Below, in pieces: positions 57,508-64,000 of a stretch of 64,000 nt of DNA (the first letter of the stretch is position 1; the number at the start of each line of letters is the position of its first letter). Both the position numbers and the translations under genes were made by a program. The stretch is taken from the NCBI GenBank assembly GCA_028583415.1, contig CM053270.1, positions 4,118,501 through 4,182,500 on the forward strand, in the 5' to 3' direction. The notes under the pieces were generated by a model. The model was not told the DNA's origin. It saw nothing but the letters and a program-made list of their open reading frames with translations, and did not search any database. The DNA is from Protea cynaroides. Its lineage: Eukaryota > Streptophyta > Magnoliopsida > Proteales > Proteaceae.

Positions 57508-57512
57508 AAACT
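57508..57512. repeat. Target-site duplication AAACT, right copy of solo LTR D
   Basis: Identical to 20644-20648. It joins the pre-insertion sequence across the whole 36.9-kb nested stack. Confidence 0.9.
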
Positions 57513-58533
57513 ACTCTTGCCTAGTTAACTCAGTGTAGAATACCATTCAACTCGCTGCAAGCCATTTGAAACACACTATAAGGGATGTAGAACACTATAA
57601 AACATACATACGAGGTTACTCCATCTTTACCACAGCACTGACAATCTCTCTCCTGCACTAACACTCTCTCTCCTATACTGACACTTTCTCTCTTTATTTC
57701 TCTGACCGTATGCTCATCCACTCTGCCACATCTACCAAGTTATTAACAATGACAACACAAAGTCCAACAGGTTCATGGTTTTTGATGGGGAATGTAGATT
57801 TTATAGTTTAATAATTGCATGTTGTACTCTTATGGCTTTAATTGGTCATGTTAGTAACACTATAATCTTATTCCAATGTTCTTTTGTGATTAACGCCTTC
57901 TGTTTATTGGATAATGTTATCAGTCTTCTCCTTCGCTATGATTGGATTATGGGATTTAGAATTTAAGAACATAGGATTCTCTGCTAATTCAGATTGGATT
58001 TGATATATATTCTTAGAATATATTCTTAGAAATGCATTCTCAGAGTGAAGAATATATACCTAACATAGAATATGAGAATGGGCTAAAGAGTGTTGTTCTT
58101 GACTCAAAATGCAAAATAGGTTTAAAGAGCGTGTTCCTGAATGAGTCATGTTCTCTAACGCATTCCATGGTCTAAGAAGAAGATATTTCAAATTCGATAT
58201 TCCACACCAGCATACAAGTTTTTTTTTTTAGTTACATTCTTTGTATACTTTAGAGACTCTGTTTGCGAGCGTAATAATTAGTTCGTTATGGGCTCTGCTG
58301 ATGGTAATGCCGAAGGTGGAGTATTACCATAATAGGTTTGTAATCTTTTTTCTTCTTTTCATTATTAATGCATTTTGCTGACCTTTTAGCAAAAAAAAAG
58401 TTATGTTTACAATTAGTTTGTTATTTTGTATTATAGTTTTATCCCACGCCTATATAAGCGACCAGATTGAATAAACAAACAAGCTTTTGGGGTTATTTCC
58501 TTCTCTCATCTCTGTAGTATAAAAGAAGAGGTT

Positions 58534-58570
<37 letters not shown>

Positions 58571-59480
58571 AAGGGATACTGTTTTTTGTGATCTCATGGT
58601 TATGCTTTTGACTTAGAATATATTCCAAGAATAATTACTTTTTTTTTTTTGAAAGCAGTCACATCCTAGCTTTTTAACGGAAGATCCCTTATATTTTGAT
58701 TCAAATATGTCATGGTACACGTGTACGCCGCAATTCATGTTTGGGAATTAAAAGGCTATGTTCATGGCTATGTTCATGAATGCACGTTGCCTTGTTTTAG
58801 GGGTAGTCTTGTTTTGGGTATTCTTTGCTTATGGCGGTAGCTAAAATGTGATATTTAGTGGCCCTCCACTCCCATGCAACCACACCTAATTAGCTAGAGA
58901 AAAAAAAAAAAAAAAAAAAAAAAACCTGCAAGCATTGGAATCAAAGGAAAGGAATTTGAAAAATATTCAAATCTAAAAAATAAAATTTTATTTAATTGTA
59001 TAAATTATTTAAATTTCTCACATGTAATTTTTATTTTACTTTTTAAATGAAAAAATTTAGATGTAAGTAAATTAAAATATAATAATCAAATATAAAATGA
59101 TTTGAAATTACTAACAAAGCCATTCACAATAGTGATGACAAAAATTTCATTTTTAAGTTCAAAAATTTTTACTACCATTCACCGGCCGAGATCATATCTT
59201 GTTGTTCAATTGCTCCACTTGTCCATTGGGTGGGCTGGGGTGGTCGGCACGCATGCTGGTGCGACCCAGCCCGTCTGATAGACGACTGATGACCGAATGA
59301 CTGGAGACTATCTCTGGTCCCTTGTTCACTTTGATTTTCCTTACAAATCAAACAGGGGGAAAAAAAATTCAAGCTAAAGTTAAAAAAAAAAACTTATTAA
59401 GTACATCACATGAGATCATTAAAAACGTAGGTATTTACCAAAAAAAAAAATATAAAGAAAATAAAGATGTAGATAATTAA
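57513..59480. other. AT-rich intergenic region
   Basis: Up to about 57770 this may be the rest of the repeat seen at 18741-20648. Beyond that I see no gene, only poly(A) runs (58536-58568 and 58900-58923) and short open frames without recognisable content. Confidence 0.6.
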
Positions 59481-60238
59481 TACTAGGGAAAATTTTAGTC
59501 ACATCCCGTATAATATAGTTTAATATCATGCGCCCATCTTTTTTCGCAATAATATCACTAACACCCTCTATTTTTTAAAAACATGGTCCAATTAGACTCC
59601 CTCCATTAGGTCATGGTTATTAACCGATGATGAGTCACCATCCAAAATTCAATAATGGATATACAACCCCATCAATATGTTAATTTACCATTTTATTCTT
59701 TTAATTGTAAATTCCTTTTCCTTCTCTTCTTCTTCTTTGGTGAAATCCCTCCATCAAACCAACAGAAAAATTGATCGAAGGCCATTCTTCACACTTGAGG
59801 GGGCGATGGAGATACATGGCTCTTAATCAAAGGTGGACGCAAGGGTTGGGAGAGAGGGGGCGGGTGCAGGGGTTTGGTAGAAGGCGGAGGACCGGGGTGT
59901 AGCCGTAAGGGACTAAGGGTGAGGGCAGGCAGATGGTGGATGTGAGGGGTTGGTTAGGATTGTTATCCATGAATTGTATAGTTTGCCGGAAGAATGAGCC
60001 CGTTTTTTCTGAGATATATAGTGCTCCCGAAGCTTTGCATTGGACTCTTGTATTCCTTGCTAAGGCTTGTTCCGGTCATGGTGGTGCGTTTACTCTCTAA
60101 AATTTCATTGCCGAAAGTCCTTTCCATGAATCCTTCCCACATGACCCGTGATTTCTTGAAAACTCCACTTCGGCCACCTGCTCATTTCTTTTCTTAATCC
60201 CACCCTTCCAGAAGTGCTGTCTGAAGTTTAAACTCATC
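59481..60238. other. Non-coding region with a possible MULE-like end
   Basis: The text agggaaaattttagtcac at about 59486, followed by AT-rich subterminal sequence, resembles a Mutator-like terminus, but no inverted partner is seen in the window. 59800-59950 is G-rich. No protein is recognised in either strand. Confidence 0.35.
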
Positions 60239-60606
60239 TCATATCTTGTAATTTCTCAAAGCTCGTAACATGGGCTTCGTGTCCACATCCATGCATTTTA
60301 CTGTCAATTTTTCTCTTATGCTCCCACTCCACAAGCTCAAAGATTCTCTCAAACGCAGCGGAGTTAAACACGGACAAGAATGAAAAACAAAACAAAAGCG
60401 AAAATAGAGATAGTAAAGTAATAGTGAAAGTGTAAGAGGGATCTGTAGATACCTGCAATGGGATGGCGTCCATGTTGGCTCGTAGGACAACTGGAGGAGA
60501 GCCAAACCCAGCATGTGCAACTACACCGGTTTTGGCAAAGGGAAAGGAATAACAGATGCCGAGCCTATCGAGTTCTCTATGTATAAGATCACTAGTGTTG
60601 TGCTCT
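60239..60606 (-). pseudogene. Fragment of ILR1-like IAA-amino-acid hydrolase (M20 amidohydrolase)
   Basis: On the minus strand, exon 1 runs to 60453: NTSDLIHRELDRLGICYSF, then TGVVAHAGFGSPPVVLRANM-DAIPLQ and a donor gtatct. Exon 2 starts near 60338: ELVEWEHKRKIDSKMHGCGH-EAHVT. These are the segments around the metal site of plant ILR1/ILL enzymes, which free auxin from amino-acid conjugates. Several defects point to a pseudogene. RADMDA reads RANMDA. CGHDAH reads CGHEAH. The expected acceptor before GAGCTT is absent. The region after HVT is deleted and frameshifted. The remaining exons are not found. Confidence 0.75.
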
Positions 60607-61067
60607 TAGAACCGAAGTTCTGGGTTTTTTTGTGGATTTCTCTCGTGAAGGAAATCAACCAGTATTTGTTGTAAAATCTTTATTGATTTTAATATTATGG
60701 ACAACATTATCCTACCTGACTATCTTAGCTGGTGGGATCCAATCAAAGATTACGTGATTTTCCCCTATCATTTATAGACCAATCTATTCTGGGAGTGGAA
60801 TAGATCTGGTAAATGCATTAATATATATGTAGTGGCAAGAGTCCCTATAGTCTCTCAACATGAAAACTCAAAGGGACCCATACCCAAGGAAGAGGAGGCT
60901 GTAGAATATCTCTGCTGGGAATCAATTGAAGAAAATGTCAGAAATCAAGCTTCAACGAAGAGATATGTTCCATTTATTATTATCTTTTGTTTATTGCTCA
61001 ATGTATTTTATTATCTGTATGGGATGGATTTAATGGAATAGTTTTATTGGGATTGAAAAATCCTACA
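60607..61067 (+). mobile_element. Copia-type 5' LTR (start approximate)
   Basis: The end CCTACA at 61067 is followed by a primer site, which identifies a 5' LTR on the plus strand. The start cannot be fixed; it must lie after the ILR1-like fragment, somewhere near 60607-60625. The short open frame within (60832-61041) has no recognisable product. Confidence 0.65.
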
Positions 61068-61068
61068 G

Positions 61069-61080
61069 TGGTATCAGAGC
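61069..61080 (+). promoter_or_regulatory. Primer-binding site (initiator tRNA-Met)
   Basis: TGGTATCAGAGC, one base after the LTR end, matches the initiator-Met tRNA 3' end, typical of plant copia elements. Confidence 0.9.
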
Positions 61081-62612
61081 CTTCCTATATGGAATTAAAA
61101 TTATTAAGTTAAGAATCAGAATGATGTTATAAAGTTCGAATACATTAAAGCTTAGAAAAAATTTGATTTTGGTTTCCATTTCAATTTTGGATTAAAATGG
61201 AGAAATTTGACACAATAGGATTATTTTTCGACCGTCTAAAACTCGGCAAGACGGTGACGGCGATACAAAAATCGCTGCCATGGGCCACTGGATGTGCCTC
61301 CACATGCCAGCGAGAAAAGCGAGTGAGATCCACTCGTTGAAATAAAATTTAAAAAAAAATGTGTCGGCCCGAACCAGGTTAACTCGAGACCGAATAGAAC
61401 CGGTTTAAACCAAATCTAATCCGGTTGCCCAGACCGCATACTAAAACCATTTTTAGACCCGGATCCATATACCGGAACCCAATTAAAATCAGACCCGGTT
61501 AACTCAACCTGTTGACCAATGTGGGAACCCGGTCAATGTGACCCGTTTCCTGACCTGATAACCAGACCCATTGACCAGAAAATTTGGCCTAATGACCCGA
61601 CTAGGATGAATAGGTTAGACCGGTGGTCGAACTGTTGAACCAACTCGGTGGTTCATTCCCCGAATAGACCAGTGGTTCATTTTGAAAGATATTTAACAAA
61701 TTTTTTTAAAAAAATGATATATTTGGTTCGGTTCGCACCGAACTAAGCCAATCCTGGCAAACTGACCCAGACCGAACCGACCTGATTAGAACCGAACCAG
61801 CCAGTATTGTAAAGGCTTATTTGGTTGCAGATTTTAGACCTGGGGAATTAATCCACACATATGAGCACGTGGAAAGTCCGTTTGGACCGTGATTTTTTGC
61901 AGAATACTCCATTTTGAATGCTTTTCAATTTGATATGTGGTTTGGTACATTTTGATACATTGGGAAGCGTATTATTATTGAAAAATATCCTATAAGAACT
62001 GTTGATTTTTCTTAAATATATTGTACCAAATTGATTGTTGAGCCAATATGTATATTTATATGACTGTTTGGATTTGTAAAATTATATTTTAAAACATTCA
62101 TGATTAAATCAATATCAAACATAAGCTACAGGTTGGAATTTGTTTAAATCATGGTGGAATTTGGTGTGACCACCAAAGTGACAACTTTGTTTCATTATGG
62201 TGTATTCAAATTCAAATGTCTATGTTTATAAATGCTTCAGATGAACAGTGTTCACCCAAAGGTGACATTGTCCAAGTTTGTTAAAATTAAGGTTTGTAGA
62301 TGTTGTGTAAGGATTTTTGGGGGACCACCAAAGTGGCACACTTGGTTCAATCATAACAAGTTCAAATCCAATGTTTTGGAATTTACAAGCTACAGAAAAG
62401 AAGTACAGTGCTCATCCATAGATGACATTGTCAAAATTCTCATTTTGTGGTTGCAGTAAAGAACGGCATTGTCCACCCAAAGGTGGCATTGTCAGGATTA
62501 AAATGTTACATGTACTAGGAAAATAAAGATTTTGGCTTAGGGGTTTCATTCACCCAAATGTGGTGTGAATTCCAACGCCATCATTCTTTGATGGTTTTGC
62601 CCTGATATTTTT
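61081..62612 (+). other. Non-coding interior after the copia LTR
   Basis: A short ATG frame at about 61197 (MEKFDTIGLFFDRLKLGK) faintly recalls a copia gag start but stops soon. From 61360 to 61800 there are many short acccggtt and ttgacc phrases. From 62240 to 62560 caccnaaaggtgncattgtc recurs four times. No pol is present and no second LTR is seen. It may be a large retrotransposon derivative without genes, or a truncated copia. Confidence 0.45.
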
Positions 62613-64000
62613 TGTAAGACCCGTATCAAACTGACCCGGTCTTACCACCTTGAATCAGGTCTACCCATCATTGTCGAGCCAAATGGATCAAGTGCGTGAG
62701 GGAGATCACGATCCCAAGTATTAAACTGACCCAAAAACATTAAAATAAGAGGGAGGGTCGCATACCCAGCAAGGCAGGGTCGGATCCCCCAGTATAAAAG
62801 TCAGACCCTGAGTTTTTAACCGGGGGTCAGACATTTTAGAACCAGGGGTCGACGGGATCTCCGACCCCCTCATCGACCCCCAGTCTGTCGACAGAAACCG
62901 TGAATTAGAAACTTTTTAATTTACAATGGGATTCTTTCCTAATCTTAATGGAACTTATTTTGGGAGTTTCTACTCTATAAATAGGATGTCCCTAAGCCTC
63001 TTTCACTCCTTTTAGAACCCTAATTGGATTGAGAGAAAGAGAAGAGAAGGAGAAGAGAAAGAGAAGAGAAGGAAAGTGGAGAAGAAGATCAAAGAGAAGG
63101 CTTCAAAGAAACAAGCCTAATTCTCAGGTATAGATACTATCTCCATGTAGTTCTAAAGATCTTTGAGTAGATAGTGAAGAGGGAATGATCTAGGAGAAAC
63201 CCAAATCATCCATCCATGGTTAGGTTTTCATGGAAAACCATGGGGGAGATCATAAAAACCATGTAGGTGAATAAACTATGGTTTTAAGCCATAGAACATG
63301 TATGTAATGGATTGTAGAAGCAAGCCATAGTACCCAAACACGAAGGAATGGACTGTAGGATGAAAATTCGACTAAACCCACGGGGGGTCGCACGGGGGGT
63401 CGATGTTCAATCGACCCTACCAGACCCTAACAATCGACCCCCAGTGTTCGGAAAGTCCAGAATCTGGGTGGAAGCATCCAAGGTCGATGGAACCTTCGAC
63501 CCTGGCATCGACCCCCAATTAACAACATGTTTTTTAAAATCAGAATTAATTTTAATTAAATTCTACCGACTTGATTAGGTCTTCTAGTGATATAATATTG
63601 ATATTTAGTTAATTCTTAAAGCTTGAAAGAGGATCTACGATCAAGCAAAGGTGAGGGAACAAGACCTAAACTAATTGGTTAATAATAAACTATTTTATTC
63701 TTGAGTCCAATGCCAAGATTGATTCTATGTGTGTATGCCTGTTATGTGCATTCAACATGTCATCCAATATTTCTATTATTACTATTCATGCATATTTAAA
63801 TTATTGTTTATAACATGATGATGATGATGATGATAGGAATAGGCATGTGAATGTATGTGTGTGGTTGGTGTACTTGATGCGAGCGAGTATCAGGGAGGGT
63901 GTCATAGGCCGGGCCTCAGCACTCTAGCTCTATCTCTAACTCAAGTCTTGTCCATTGACATCGTCGTATCGCCATTACCTTAGCAGAACTATTACGTCGT
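62613..64000 (+). mobile_element. LTR F (plus), D/A/C superfamily, running off the window
   Basis: It starts TGTAAGACCCGTATCAAACT. It has a TATA box tataaata at 62976-62983, a leader with agaaccctaattggattgag and purine runs, a gggtcgac-type motif cluster (62815-62890 and 63380-63510), and ctctagctctatctcta near 63922. Order and spacing match LTR D. The end, including any short conserved frame, lies beyond 64000. Confidence 0.85.

Overview
The window is nuclear DNA of a repeat-rich flowering plant. It has GT-AG introns, long LTR retrotransposons of the Ty3/gypsy and Ty1/copia types, Mutator-like DNA transposons and one complete host gene. I cannot name the species. Only one host gene looks intact: a four-exon GH28 polygalacturonase on the minus strand (14244-16447). 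Two host-gene fragments are also present. One is a two-exon piece of an IQM-type calmodulin-binding gene carried inside a Pack-MULE (11213-12425). The other is a broken piece of an ILR1-like IAA-amino-acid hydrolase (60239-60606).

Layout from left to right. 1-8376 is the 3' end of an Ogre/Tat-like gypsy element (called E), ending in a 5.2-kb LTR packed with tandem repeats. 8377-9963 is a truncated minus-strand LTR (D2) of a 2.2-kb LTR superfamily that recurs across the window. 9964-13178 is a degraded minus-strand copia gag and its leader, interrupted by the Pack-MULE. 13179-20648 holds the polygalacturonase, AT-rich intergenic DNA and a probable degraded copia end.

20644-57512 is a nested stack that can be ordered from its target-site duplications (TSDs). 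A solo LTR (D, TSD AAACT) was split by a minus-strand chromovirus-type element (A, TSD ATAGG, 21470-56060). A then received two inverted copies of a pol-less element: B1 on plus from 23477 and B2 on minus from 50030. A deletion with a GGAC junction fused B1 to the 3' LTR of B2, removing the middle of A and leaving a large inverted repeat. Last, a 10.2-kb Tekay/Del-like chromovirus (C, 26758-37005, TSD ACCGC/ATCGC) landed in the tandem array of B1.

The B family is the most unusual part. Each copy has 754-bp 5' LTRs, a gag, and a pol reduced to a short pre-reverse-transcriptase piece fused to the extreme end of integrase. After that come a 54-bp tandem array and, on the opposite strand, a multi-exon gene with its own TATA box, three short introns and a long coiled coil. 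Both copies share the pol deletion and the same premature stops, so a defective master was probably amplified with proteins supplied in trans.

The LTRs of A, C and D all carry, at the same place, a short open frame ending in a Cys-x-Cys-x-x-Cys motif. It is free of indels between diverged families. From 57513 to the end lie intergenic DNA, the ILR1-like fragment, a copia LTR with an initiator-Met primer site (ending at 61067), non-coding sequence, and a further LTR of the D/A/C superfamily (62613 to the window edge). Exon joins and family names were read by eye and carry the confidences given.
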